Below are positions 35,054 to 46,470 of a stretch of 64,000 nt of DNA, in pieces. This DNA is from Escallonia rubra (lineage: Eukaryota > Streptophyta > Magnoliopsida > Escalloniales > Escalloniaceae), in NCBI GenBank assembly GCA_033065855.1, contig JAVXUO010003111.1, positions 1-64,000 of the forward strand, in the 5' to 3' direction. Every line of letters starts with the position of its first letter. Position 1 is the first letter of the stretch. Position numbers and translations under genes: made by a program. The notes under the pieces were generated by a model. The model did no database searches, was not told the origin of the DNA, and saw only the letters and a program-made list of their open reading frames with translations.

Positions 35054-35335
35054 AAAGTTTATTCTTATACAAATTTAGACGTAAATGTTTTCTTCCAGAT
35101 CTGGAATTTATCATCAATTCAATGTGAAAGCTACATCAAGGTGATGATGATGGCTGTCTGTCGTGAACCAAACTTATACGCATCGTATTGTGAGTTAGTA
35201 AGAGATAGAGGGCGGTTGGAGGAATAGATGCTTTTGTGATAAGTGGACCAACTATGGTTATGTATGTCATTGTTTGGTTATACGAAACTATTATTTGAGT
35301 ATACTGGGGTTGGAGGAACTTAATTGCCACTATAT

Positions 35336-35553
35336 ATTGGGGTAGAAGGAATCTTCTTCCAATCCCGTATATAGTAATAATTAGTAGTCGTAAATATTTC
35401 TAGTAGCTTTTTCACTAACAATTTTAGTGGTAATTCTTAGCAGCATTTTTTTAGCGTCACTAAATAAAAGCCACTAAAAATATATAGCAATTATTAATTA
35501 TCGCTATATGGAGGGGGGGGAGGGTAGGAGGAAGATTCTTTCAACCGCCGTAG
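35336..35553. mobile_element. Foldback MITE, copy 2
   Basis: Same family as at 34842: GAAGGAATCTTCTTCCAATC at the left and GGTAGGAGGAAGATTCTTTC at the right. Between them are diverged TAGCGTCACTAAATAAAAGC words. It ends about 25 bases before the first recognisable glucanase codon, so it may have replaced or entered the 5' part of that copy. Confidence 0.6.
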
Positions 35554-35576
35554 CAGCGAAAACTTTTTCTATTAGC

Positions 35577-36370
35577 AATGTTAGACTCTTCAATCCCAAT
35601 GCCGATGCTTCCAATGCACTAAAAGGCAAGGAAATCGCCGTTGTGTTAGGCGTATTGAACTTGGACATACCAAATCTAGCTGGGTCCCAAGATTTTGCTG
35701 ATCAATGGGTTACGGGCTTTGTAACATCGTACAAAGATGACTTCGCCTTTTCTTATATTAGTGTCAGAAATGAAGTGATACGAGGAGAATATGCAACGAA
35801 TGTCACTCTAGCCGTGCAAAATATAAAAAATGCACATAAACAGGGCTTAATGACTATCAAAGTGACCACTCTGTTGTCCTCGGTTGCCTTGGGCCACTAA
35901 ATTTGCACTTGAGTCCATGGTTCAAGTTCTTAGCTAGCTTTCTGGAAGTACACAAGAGTCCACTTATGTTCAACGTGTACCCTTATTTTACCTACGCGTC
36001 TGATCCAGACAACATGCACCTAGATTATGCGCACTTAAGGCTAGTGGCGCTGTAGTTTTGGACGGAAGCTTGAGTTACCAAAGCCTCTTTGATGCGACTG
36101 TGGATAGTTTTTATTGGGCTATGGAGAAAGAGGGCAAGAGCAATGTAGCTGGGTGTCCAAGACTTGCTGGCCTTCAAATGGGATTGGATAGTACACAAGC
36201 CCAGAGCTTGCAGCAAAGTACAACAAGAATTTTTTGCAACACATCAAAGTGACCTAATACTCTCATAGTAGGGTTTATCTTTGCAATGTTCGATGAGAAT
36301 CTCAAGCCTGAAGGTGTGGAGCAGAACTTTTTTATCCAAGCATGGAACCTATTTACTCTGTCTTTTCACC
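35577..36370 (+). pseudogene. Dead copy of a GH17 endo-1,3-beta-glucanase
   Basis: Reads like the second exon of plant GH17 glucanases (PR-2 type), which cut 1,3-beta-glucan in cell walls. It has VRLFNPNADASNALKG, IAVVLGVLNLD, FSYISVRNEVIRGEYA (with the acid-base Glu of the GNEV motif), then FNVYPYFTYASDPDN, GSLSYQSLFDATVDSFYWAM and finally FAMFDENLKPEGVEQNFF. It is broken. The N-terminal exon and the barrel start are missing, the frame shifts near 35900 and again near 36040, and there are stops around 36230. The nucleophile motif VSETGWPS reads VSKTCWPS near 36150, so the catalytic Glu is lost. A MITE abuts its left end and a Pack-MULE follows. This is an old duplicate. Confidence 0.8.
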
Positions 36371-36451
36371 CCCAGGACAATGATATCAAGTAGGTGGTTA
36401 GGCACCAAAAAATCCTATTGATGTGCCCTAAATCGTACCTATTAAGTAAAA

Positions 36452-37726
36452 GGGTAAATTACATAAAACCCCCTAACGTTTACATTCGGTTCTCACTTAA
36501 GACCCTGACGTTTCAATTTAAACAATTAACACCTCAATGTTGAGAATTGGTTCCAATTGGACCCAAAATCATTTTTCCGCTTAAAAAACGGTGGACGGCC
36601 GTCCACCTTGAGGGGCATTTTAGGTAATCCATATTTGGTGCTCTCTCTCTCTCACTCAGACACACACACACACACACACTGAAGCACAGATACACCCACA
36701 CACGGTGGTGCTCCCCACCCTCCCCCCACCAGCACACCAAATGTCTATCGCATCCCTCGCCCCCCTCCCACCAACCTCAATCGAGTCCTAGATTTCATTA
36801 TTTCACCCTTAATCTCTGTTTTGCTTCCCTTCTTTGGATTCGCGATCATCGCCCGTTGACAGCTTGATTTTGCGATGCACGCAGTGAGTGTTGGTTTCTT
36901 TAGCAGGTCGGCGGTGGGTTTGCTTAGCAGATCTCTGGTGTTTTACTCAGCTGGCCCGCACTGGTCTTTGCCATGTTCGTCGCCGGTAGTTTAGTTTGGG
37001 GCACCGGCGATTCGTTTTCTTCCATCTAATTCCAGTCGTCTTCCGGCGACCTTGTGTTGGGTTGTCAGGCCCTGTCATGGCGCTTCGCCGAGTTGTGTGT
37101 GGTTGATTGTGTGTGTGAGTGGGTTGTGTGTCTGTGCCTGTGTGCGTGACTGTGAGTGCACTTTGTGATTGGGGAAGATGCTGAGGGGTGGGGGGGGCAT
37201 GTTTAGAGGGAATGGTGTGGGGGAAATGGGGGCGCCACAGTCTGTGGGTGGGTCTGTGTGCGAGCACTTCCGATCCAGCCGATGCTGTTGGCCGGGATCT
37301 TGTGTTGTTGCAGGATCGGAAGGAGACGGAGGGGGTGGCTGAGGCTGGGGTGACGAAGAAGACCGTAAATCGGTGCTCCGGGTGTTGTAAAAAGATGGGG
37401 TTGACCGGGTTCCGGTGCCGGTGCGGGGAGATGTTCTGCGCGGAGCACCGGTACTCCGACCGGCACGACTGCAGCTACGATTACAAGGGGCATGGGTTCA
37501 TGGAAGAAAATGGTAGAAGATGGAGAGAGGGAGAGACCACCAAATATTGGTTACCGAAAATGCCCCTCAAGGTGAACGGCCATCCACAGCTCTCGTAACG
37601 GAAAATCGATTTTGGGTCCAATTGGATCGAAAATGCAAAGTTGGGGTGTTAGTTGTTGAAATTGGAACCTTAGGGTCCTTTGTGAGACACGGGTGTAAAC
37701 CTCAGGGGGTTTAGTGTAATTTACCC
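36452..37726. mobile_element. Pack-MULE carrying an AN1 zinc-finger exon
   Basis: The long inverted arms start GGGTAAATTACATAAAACCC and, from the other end, GGGTAAATTACACTAAACCC. They stay similar for nearly 200 bases (AACACC..AA, TTCCAATTGGACCCAAAATC, TGGCCGTTCACC/CGGCCGTCCACC). An exact 9-bp duplication TAAGTAAAA flanks it (36443-36451 and 37727-37735). The GC-rich interior holds a host gene piece and no transposase. The arm words CCCTGAGGTTT and TAATTACA link it to the elements at 24930 and 30791. Confidence 0.85.
37314..37500 (+). pseudogene. Captured AN1 zinc-finger (SAP-type) gene fragment
   Basis: Within an open frame (37188-37598, 136 codons) lies a complete AN1 finger, with words [20 protein letters not shown] and [16 protein letters not shown]. 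Ligands are C63, C66, C77, C79, C84, H87, H93 and C95 of that frame, matching the AN1 pattern C-x2-C-x10-C-x-C-x4-C-x2-H-x5-H-x-C. Stress-associated proteins (A20/AN1) carry this finger at the C terminus. Similarity begins after a CAG at 37312-37314, so the fragment may have been copied with its splice acceptor. The A20 finger and the normal C-terminal residues are absent. It could be silent or produce a chimeric transcript. Confidence 0.8.
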
Positions 37727-37735
37727 TAAGTAAAA

Positions 37736-38393
37736 TTTGTTGAACATACAATGGAGGGTATGATGTTTTCCAATAGGGGCCTCGGTTGTTCTTGCATTTG
37801 AATGTCTCTATTTATTGAACTCCTATACTCTAATTATTATGTCATTAAATACTACTTAGAGTGTGACTAAACCAATTCAAATCATAAATATAGGTACAAA
37901 AAAGTAGCCTTTATGGTTCTCTGTGTTGTTTAATTAGGTCTTTTTTAAAAATTTCCCAGTTAGGAAATCTAATAAAACTGCAATTCATATATATAACCCG
38001 CGGGGGAGGGAATAGACTCGGGACCTCGAGGTTACTTCTCGAGGCCCCTTTGGATTTTAAAAAATTTCCTAATTGGAAAATCTAATAGAACTGCAATTCA
38101 TATATACAAAACAGTCTACCCTGTCCGAGCAAAAGCAAATTTTGTGAAAGTAAATCAATCAGAGCTTGTAAATGTGCTTCTTTTATATCCAAGTTGTAGT
38201 TTTTCTTCTGATTTTTTGTCTATTAAGCAAATGAAGTCCATCCAACATAAACTAAAAATTGAAACTTGAAATTTGCAACGTAACAATTGAAACTTTGTTT
38301 TTTCATTCTTTGCATTTTTGTGTTAGATTTCTTAACTTAGTTTTCTTATGCACAAAGGATATGAGTAAAAACCCAAATATTAAAGAAACGAAA
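37736..38393. other. Intergenic, no gene seen
   Basis: AT-rich sequence. An imperfect direct repeat of about 35 bp (ATTTCCCAGTTAGGAAATCTAA and ATTTCCTAATTGGAAAATCTAA, followed by TAAAACTGCAATTCATATAT-like text) lies at 37955-38110. No coding frame is supported. Confidence 0.45.
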
Positions 38394-38766
38394 GCCCCAT
38401 TTGGCAGAGTTTTTTTTTTCCAGTTTTGGAAACTGAAAAAATTAAACGCGTTTGGTAACCATTTTTTTTTTCTTCAGTTTAAAAAATCAGTTTTTAAACT
38501 AATGCTGTTTTTAAAAACTCAAAAAATGAGTTTCGGTTTTCAGTTTTGGTTTTTTTTTTTTAGACCACCACCACCCTCCCACCTCCAGCAGCCACCACCA
38601 CCGTCACGCCCCACCACCGCCACCACAAACGACCACAAAAAGAACTCAAAATAAAAATTGGGTTATCAAACACCCACTTGTTTTTGTAAAAATAATAATA
38701 ATTAAACTGCTTTTTAGTTTTTTTTTTTAGAAACTAAAAAAAAAAAAAAGTGTTGTCAAACAGAGC
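38394..38766. mobile_element. Small TIR element (MITE-like)
   Basis: Left end GCCCCATTTGGCAGAG and right end, read inward, GGCTCTGTTTGACAAC form imperfect inverted repeats. Inside are A and T runs and a CCACC-rich block. This GCCC(C/T)GTTTGG end type is common among short plant DNA transposons. The duplication is uncertain (perhaps GAA). Confidence 0.5.
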
Positions 38767-39429
38767 CGAAGTCACAGATTAGAGCTTGCAACATAAGAAA
38801 CCAAAGTATGAGCAGAATGAGTTTCAAACCTAATGTCAGAGAACCATATTACTCGTAATATCCCATCAAAATTTTGAAAATCTTTGATTTAATCTGCTAG
38901 CAAGTTTATGGTACCTACCATTATAAGAAGTCGCCCTATATTGTTTGTTGTTGATGTCCCTGTGCTTGAAATGAATGCAGCCATATTTGCTCTTTTTAAT
39001 TTTGAAGTTTTGAGGACTTGCGGTGATGTTTCTGTATAAATTTCATATGTAGTCCCACTCAACGAACTCAGAACCAATGTCTGTTTTATTTTTAATTTTT
39101 TTTTTCATTTGTTATTGTAACCTTTCTTTTAAGGTAGTGATATAATTCAAATATAACTCTCAATAATTGGGGGACACCCGACGATCTCAGTCAAACTGGG
39201 AGATTGATGATTATCTTATCAGGATTTTAAAAAAGTCCTCAGAGATCGTGGCGTGATCCTCGAGGATTCTAACGCGATCCTAACACATCTGGCCCACGGC
39301 CCAGTCCTACTAGGAGTCTTCTCCTATAACTATATAAAGGGGTCTACCCCCCAGGTATGAGGAAAACTACACACACAGATACACACACTCTTTCATGCTT
39401 TTTTAGAGTTACTATTCTGTAACTGCGCT
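38767..39429. other. Intergenic with an LTR-like promoter segment
   Basis: No gene. At 39290-39420 is text like a retroelement promoter and leader: TATATAAAGGGGTCTACC after GGCCCACGGCCCAG, then CA-rich leader. This may be the end of a decayed LTR; its borders cannot be set. Confidence 0.35.
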
Positions 39430-42273
39430 GTAACACCCCAGTTTTTTTTTTTTGTGTGTGGATACTTATGTAAGTACGAAATAGAATGTATGGTGACTTT
39501 GAATTAAATAGTGGGCCTAAAAGTCAATTTAAAATTTTCTTCCCAAAAAGTGGGTTATACTTTTGGGATTGGATGACCCAATTTAAATTGGGCTTTAGTT
39601 TGGCACATTTATAAAGTTAGAGAATTTTGGGACGTAATGGGTATTTTGCAGTTCTTATTATTTTTTGTCAATACATTGAAGTAAGAGCTTAATTTGATAT
39701 TGGGATTGATGTTTGTGATAAGAATCACATAAGTTATTGTAATTGATGGAGTCTAATTTAAATTTTGGGTATTATTATATTAGGATTTTTGATAATTGGT
39801 TTGAGGAGATCAAGACTTGGAGTTGATTTGCACAGTTGAGGTAAGGGTTTTCTCACACATTTACCTCATCTGAATTCTGATTATCGATCCATTCATCAAT
39901 TGATTTATTATTTAAAGAATTTTATTGATTCTTTAGAACCCTAATTACATTCTTGATCGTTACGCTAAATAGTTCTTTGTACTTTCGATTATTGACTTTG
40001 ATTCATGATCTTTTTGTTATAAATCTTTGTAGCAACTTCAAAAGTCCGAAACTTTTTTGTTCCTTGTCTAATTTCAATATTCTTACACTTTTTGAAAACC
40101 TCAAATAATGTACTACAACTTTTTAGTTTATGGCTTTCCAAAATTTCAAGTGATCGATATTCACAAATAGACCTGAACATTATTACGCTTATATTTCTAC
40201 CAATTCAAGTCAGCAAATTTCAATTTATTGTATCTTATTTGTTTCTTGTTGGTTTTTTATGATCTTGGACACTATAAAATCCTTGACGATTCTTCTTCAA
40301 CTTTTTAGTTTAAGGTTTTTTAAGAATCCATTTGGTTCTTGGTCAAAATTGAGTTCGAAAGTTATTTGTCAGTGCAAACTTTTCTATTTTTGACACTGTA
40401 AATCAGCTCATTTCTATTCGTTCTATCTGCTTTATTTCTCATTGGTTTTTGATGATTCTAGACAATATGGAAAACTTAAAGAGTCCTCTTAAACTTTTTA
40501 GTTTTGTATTTTATCCGAATTCGTCTATTTTCATATCAAAATTCAGTTTGAAAATTATTCATCAATACAAAAGTTGTTGTTTGACACTGCAAATTAGTTT
40601 ATTTTGACTTGCTCCATCTTATTTGTTTCTTATCTGTTTTTGATGATCTTAGACATTACGAAAACAGTAACTAGTCCTTTTCAACTTTTAGGCCTTGAAT
40701 TTTCTTAGAATTTGTTGATTTCACTGTTGAAGTTAGCCTTTGAATAAAACTATTCTGCGTAGAATCGTGTGAACGAGAATGACTTTGCCGGCTTCAAACT
40801 CTTGGTGTTTATTGAGTTGATTTGGTATATGTTTTTATAATATGTCGAGCCATGTCACAGTGTATGTGTCTTATCTATTTTTGACTTACCCACGTGGATT
40901 GGAACGTGGGCTAGCTCAGCAGGATGAGCTAGAGATTGCGATCTTAATTTCTGAACCTTGTCTCACGTGTTAGTGATGGCACGCTTAACACATTTCGGAA
41001 TGGCTCCCGTGGTCTTCGCCTTTGTACTGATTGAACATTTGGATTTTGATATCTGATCTATTTGAAGAAGTTTTTGAACTTATCTTGAATGCGCTGGAGT
41101 CTTTTTGAAATAAAAGATATCCTTATCAGAACTTGTGGAAACCTATCGAACTTAAATTTGTATTGTTTTAAACACATCAAAACCAGCTGATTTTCGAACA
41201 AACCGGCGGGTAAGCATTTTAGCAAATTTTAACCTGCCAATAAGGGGGAATTTGGAACTTTCACCTTATTTTAGTTATTATCTTTGGAAATGATATGCAC
41301 GGTCAGAGTTGTCTATCCTTTCATTTCCATTGCCCAGATCTCTCTATAATAAGGCTCTTTTAGCAGCTTTAGAAAAAAGAAGGATTTGTGGACGAAACTT
41401 AGAAGAGGAATAGTCTGCAAAAATTATGTGCGATGGATATAGTGCTTCCAATCAGTAATTACAAGTCTTTTTCATTGCATAGTGGAGTCATCCCAACCTT
41501 CGATCAGGGACTCTAGACGAGCCAAGTGGAGAGTGTTTCATGTTTTTCATTCCTAGGGTTTTTTTCGTTCACTTCCCACTTTTTGTCGTTAGGTTTATAG
41601 ATTCGTCTAGGAGTCTTAGACACATTCTCCATACTCGTGATTGCATTCCTGTCCAAGAAAGATTAAAAAGAAAAAAAAAATGAAAAAATGAAATTAGGGT
41701 AAGAATCCTGATAATGGTAGAATTCTAATAGCTCTAGAATTCTACTAGAGGTAGAAATTCTTATTCAATTAGAACTATAAGACAATAAGAAGTGTTAGAC
41801 AGTTAGAATTCTAAGAACAATCAACTAGAAGAATTGTCTCTAGGAAACACGAGTGAAATCTAGGACATCTCTCGTACGGGGGTTAAAAGTACGTGACTTT
41901 GACCCTGCTTAGGCCGACTGGGTACGTAGGCCGCTCAACCTTTGGTGTTGGGTTCAAAACAAAACTAGGAATAATTTAGAGTTTTCCTTGTTTGTACGCA
42001 CGTTCATCATTGTTGTTGGGATAAAAGTAAAAAAAATCACTAAAACTTAATTAGAGACCATTAGGGTACAAAGGGTGCCTAATACCTTCATGTTGTATTA
42101 TTTAGTCTTTGGACCCAAATTTTTTATTATGTATGGTTCGAAACTTCAATTGGGAAACTCTAAGTCATATAAGTTTTCTTATTTTTTCAGTGTTAATTTA
42201 TTCTTAACCGTAGAATAAGATGACAACTCGAGTTAAGCCTTCGGTGTTTAATTTTCAAAGGCGGTTCGTCACA
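39430..42273. mobile_element. Possible solo LTR (TGTAACACCCC class), uncertain
   Basis: Starts TGTAACACCCCAG, close to the end type seen at 7853 and 11739, and may end CGGTTCGTCACA at 42273. Near 41910 it has GCCGACTGGGTACGTAGGC, a word common near the end of plant Gypsy LTRs. Repeated words (CTTTTTAGTTT, TGATGATCTTAGACA) recur at 40050-40700 about every 180 bases. No target duplication was found, so borders are a guess. No coding domain is present. Confidence 0.3.
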
Positions 42274-42931
42274 ATACGTATTCATGACATCATCAAAAAG
42301 TATATTATTTTAGGGGGTCAACAACAAAACAACAAATGGACACGACTCATACAAAATTCATATCTTTAATCACGCATGTTATATTTACGAACTTTATGTC
42401 TTTGACAATAACTTCGCTCTAATCTAAAGGACTTGGGGGTAAATAGCTGTATAAAGTGTCACGCGCCACGTGCATTGCATGTGGTGCACGTGTAAGGATT
42501 TGATAGTGTGGAACAAGTTTAAGGTGATACCATAGGTGTGTATCATCGGGTCAAAGCAGGATGCCACTACTACTGGTTGTACCCCAAAAAAGTCAAAAAG
42601 ATCCCACGGCCTTGATTTCCCATCAGAGCCAAGGGCTCTACAGTAAACTTTTATTAGGATATACTATACTTGTGTGTCTGGGCGACCCATAATGGGGGTG
42701 ATCAAGTGGGACTCATGGGTTATCTTTAAGTAATAGCAGTACAAAGCACACCTCATTTAACTAATTAAACTTTGTTAAAGTATGAAAAGATTGGAAAGCA
42801 TTTGTCTAAGACATACTTTACTACAAAGTTATGCTTCCAATCAAAGCCTTTGTTCCTCCCCTGATAGAGGCTTTATCTAATCTCCTCCCCAGCATCATGA
42901 TTTTGAAGAAAGGCACATTTGTTTACTAAGT

Positions 42932-42976
<45 letters not shown>

Positions 42977-43624
42977 GCGCCCGATTTTGGAGAGACAATG
43001 ACAATAGTACCCTTATATATGGCCGTTGCGACAAATTATAGTATTAAACTTAGTCCGAAAGTCAATCTAGCCCAATACCAAGAAATATGCATACATTCAA
43101 AAGCTTTTGTAGTTTTCCATTAACGATATGCATACATACAAAAGCTAATGTAGAACCTACAACAAAGAAATAAATTGCTGGTCATATTTTAAGATTTATG
43201 CTTTCGGATTAGAGAACAGTTTAATCCTAATTTTTGCTCTTATACTTCAATCAAACCATACAATTTTTATCTAGTATATTTTGACGATTCAACATTTTGG
43301 CTATAGTAAGAACAACTCCATGGTGTCACCTTAGTACGCCGACAACGGGTTGATGCACTGCTGGGAAGATTATACGTACCTAGCATAACTCGTGAATAAG
43401 TTTGTATGTTCAAGATTAAAAAAGTTTGTATACTCAAGATTGGCCTGGCTTAGGCTCAGTTTTGGAATGAGCAGATTGAGCTCTCAAGCTCGATCTATAC
43501 ATTGGAATTTGAAAGTTATTCAGTCGATTGGAAACAATATTGTCTCGGTCTTGGGACCGAAAGTTACAGTTTAGCGATAATAAAGTTAAGAAAAATGTCT
43601 GTGATCTAAATTTGTTAGACTTAG
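42274..43624. other. Intergenic, no gene seen
   Basis: No credible coding frame. It contains a CT microsatellite and a CACGTG word near 42478. Nothing else was recognised. Confidence 0.45.
42935..42976. repeat. CT/AC microsatellite
   Basis: An uninterrupted run of CT dinucleotides (about 15 units) followed by AC units. It is a simple repeat and likely variable in length among individuals. Confidence 0.9.
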
Positions 43625-44377
43625 GTGGCGTTTGAAACAGTCTTTATTTTCATTTTTTTTTCAATTTTAAGACCGGAAAACATATCAACTTTTGGTAGAT
43701 AATTCTAGCTTTTTTCTCCTTCAATTTTATAAGCCAGTTTTAAAAAATGGAGCTTTTTCTCGAAACTCCAAATTTGAGTTTTCAACCACCACCACTGACC
43801 ACCACTGACCAACACCTCTAAGTACCAAACCCACGAACATCGGACACCACCACCGCTCCTCTAAACTTGAACCGGCCATCATACTAACCACCATTGTCTC
43901 TACAAAAAACATCATTACCTAATTTCTTTCATTGGTAAGCCCTACTATCTTAGATTTGTGCCAGCAAATTTCAAGCCAATCAAACTCATTCACCCAATCA
44001 AGTTTCAATGAAACCCTAATTCTGACCTTTTCAGGCTAGCGAAGTTCCATAGTTGAACTATTGACGGAGCCTATCAATCCAGCGGTCCATCTTCCTACGT
44101 CTTCATGTTTAGCAAATCTTAAAAAAGGGATTGACAAGCTGGTGTCGTATTGAAAAAGTAGTGGTTGGACGCTGGCATATGGTATGTGTTAGAGATGGTG
44201 GGGTGGTTCTGGGTGGTGAGTAAAGGAGCTCAATGAGAAAATACTCTGACATATAGAAAAATGAAAGAAAAGAGAAGAGGAAAAAATTCAAAAAGAAATT
44301 ATGAAAACTTAACGAGAGCTTTGGTTTTTATTTTTTTTAAAATAAAAACTAAAAATTAAAATGGATTCCAAACACAT
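43625..44377. mobile_element. Small TIR element related to the one at 38394 (uncertain)
   Basis: The left GGTGGCGTTTGAAACAG and the right end, read inward, TGTGTTTGGAATCC recall the GTTTGG end type. The interior has A/T runs and a CCACCACC block, as at 38394. The TIR match is poor and no duplication was seen, so the call is weak. Confidence 0.3.
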
Positions 44378-44534
44378 GTTGAGGACACAATTTTGAGTAT
44401 GAGTACAAAGAGTTTTAGTTGCTAAACCGTTTTAGTACACAATCACCACAGTTACATGATATTTGCCACAATCTTGTCTCGTGGGACGCGGAAGCAAAAA
44501 CGCATCTATGTATAAATCATTACGAAAATTTTTT

Positions 44535-44745
44535 GGCTGCTATCCGGGTTGGAAGAATCTTCCTCCTATCCCCTATATAGCGACAATCAATCGTCTCTAA
44601 ATGTTTCTAGTGTCTTTTATTTAGTGACGCTAAAAAAATGTTGTTAATAATTGTCGCTGAAAGTGTTAGAAGAAAAGTCACTAGAAACATTTAGCGACTA
44701 TTAATTGTCACTATACACGGGGTTGAAAGAAAATTCATACTAGAC
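44535..44745. mobile_element. Foldback MITE, copy 3
   Basis: Left GGAAGAATCTTCCTCCTATC and CTATATAGCGACAATC, with the inverse at the right (GCGACTATTAATTGTCAC, GGGGTTGAAAGAAAATTC). The middle (GTCGCTGAAAGTGTTAGAAG) is nearly the same as in copy 1, so these two copies are close relatives. Confidence 0.65.
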
Positions 44746-46470
44746 AAAGTTTGTTCAATCATTACTTACGCATGCTTAGCAGCATTATCTGTCATTTGTA
44801 TAGTGACCATTAATTATTTATTATAACATCTTTTTCTACTACCAAGGCACTGCAAACGATTTTATCCATATTTATTACCTTAGGCTTTGATTTCTAGATG
44901 TCACGTTTTGGCATCAAGTGTGAATAATGCATTTACGTTACCTAAGGAAATTTTTTGAAATTAATGCAGATTGTTCAACTTTTATTTTTGGATATGTCTT
45001 ATAAATTTTAGCTTTCCACCCTATTGAATAATGTTATGAATACAATCGTGAAGGTACAGGGTGCAATCCCTTTGATGCATGAATTTCATTGCGATTATCA
45101 CCTCATTAATTCCGGGTTTACCTAATTTATTGGCAAACTATTCAACATGAATGAATCTGACATTGATTATTCACTTCTTTTTGAATCGATGGACTTTTCA
45201 AATTTTTATCTCAAAACGTTGATTTTAAATTTTCATGAATTTCATAGAAATTGCTTTGAATTCAACATATAAGCGTACTACGCTCTCGCATGATTATAAT
45301 ATCATACTAATGAGTAAAAGGCTGACCGTGTCGTATACTTGTCCCAATTTCATGCTTTGGTCAAACATTTTAAAAATAAGGGTATTTTGTTGTACTATAA
45401 CAACTTTTCAGAAATAAAAGATTGTCTACAAAAGGTTTTGTCATTGTTGCAAAAACTTATATGATAATTTATTATCGCTAAATTTAGTGACATTTATTCT
45501 ATTACAGTTGAAGCGCCGACAGTAGAAGATCCTAGTCTACTTTTTAGATATGATTACTTATTGCTAATATATTTGATAAGTTAAAAAAAACACTTGCAAA
45601 ATAAAAAATAAAAAAAGCAAAGAAGATAAAATGAAGCAAATAAGGATCACACTACGTTAATTTGCTTAAATTTACATTCTAATACATATATGGTTTCCAT
45701 TTGAGAAAAATAGTTGAAAACAAAGGAAAAAACCATCAACAGAATTCTCTATATGTTGTTGACATCTCATGTATTGCTATTGAAATGATCAATTCACATT
45801 CAATCTCAAATTGATCAGGTCGTTATGTGTTTTGCAAACCAACAAATTAAAAGTCGTCGCTATTTTCAGTGCGATGTCACATATTGTTAGGAAGCGGTAC
45901 TTGAAATAAAGATTTTCGACAATGTAGCCTAAGAAAAAAGAACTTCCAAAAGTTCAAAGTGAGTAAATAATGAATGTGAATTGATTATTTACTCACGATA
46001 ACTATCTCTTTAACAGCTCGAAATATTTTAGTCATTTTGCACCTTTTATCGGTATAAAAATACTCTACACAACTCGATCTTGTTCAGCACCCAAAAAAAG
46101 CAAATCCAGTGTTGCAACAAATTTTGTTGACGGGTAAAGGCTCTATGAAAGAAAACAAAAACTTATTTTGAAAATCCAATAAATAATCTAAAAATCTGCT
46201 CTTCAGATTTCAATTCAAACCGGCTTTAAACAACAATGCTTTGATGGACAATCTGGTAAATATACCTCGTGGGGAACTGGATTTGGAGATTTCTGAAATT
46301 CCTCCTATTCAAGTTGACTCACACACACAGAGACAGACACAGACACACACCCACTTCCTCAACTTCATGTGTTTTCAGACCTTCCCTTTGTTGGAGTTTT
46401 CACCTTTTCCATAAATTTTGCCTTACCCAGATATAAATGCAAAGCCCTCCTCACTTCCTTGCTTTTTTGC
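44746..46470. other. Intergenic, no gene seen
   Basis: AT-rich, with only short frames of no protein character. The last part, with CA and GA words from 46320, leads into the probable leader of the kinase gene. Confidence 0.45.

Noticed and set aside
37188-37598. A host AN1/SAP gene in its own right
   Set aside because: It lies wholly inside a TIR element with a 9-bp duplication, lacks the A20 finger and normal C terminus, and its frame runs into the right arm of the element.
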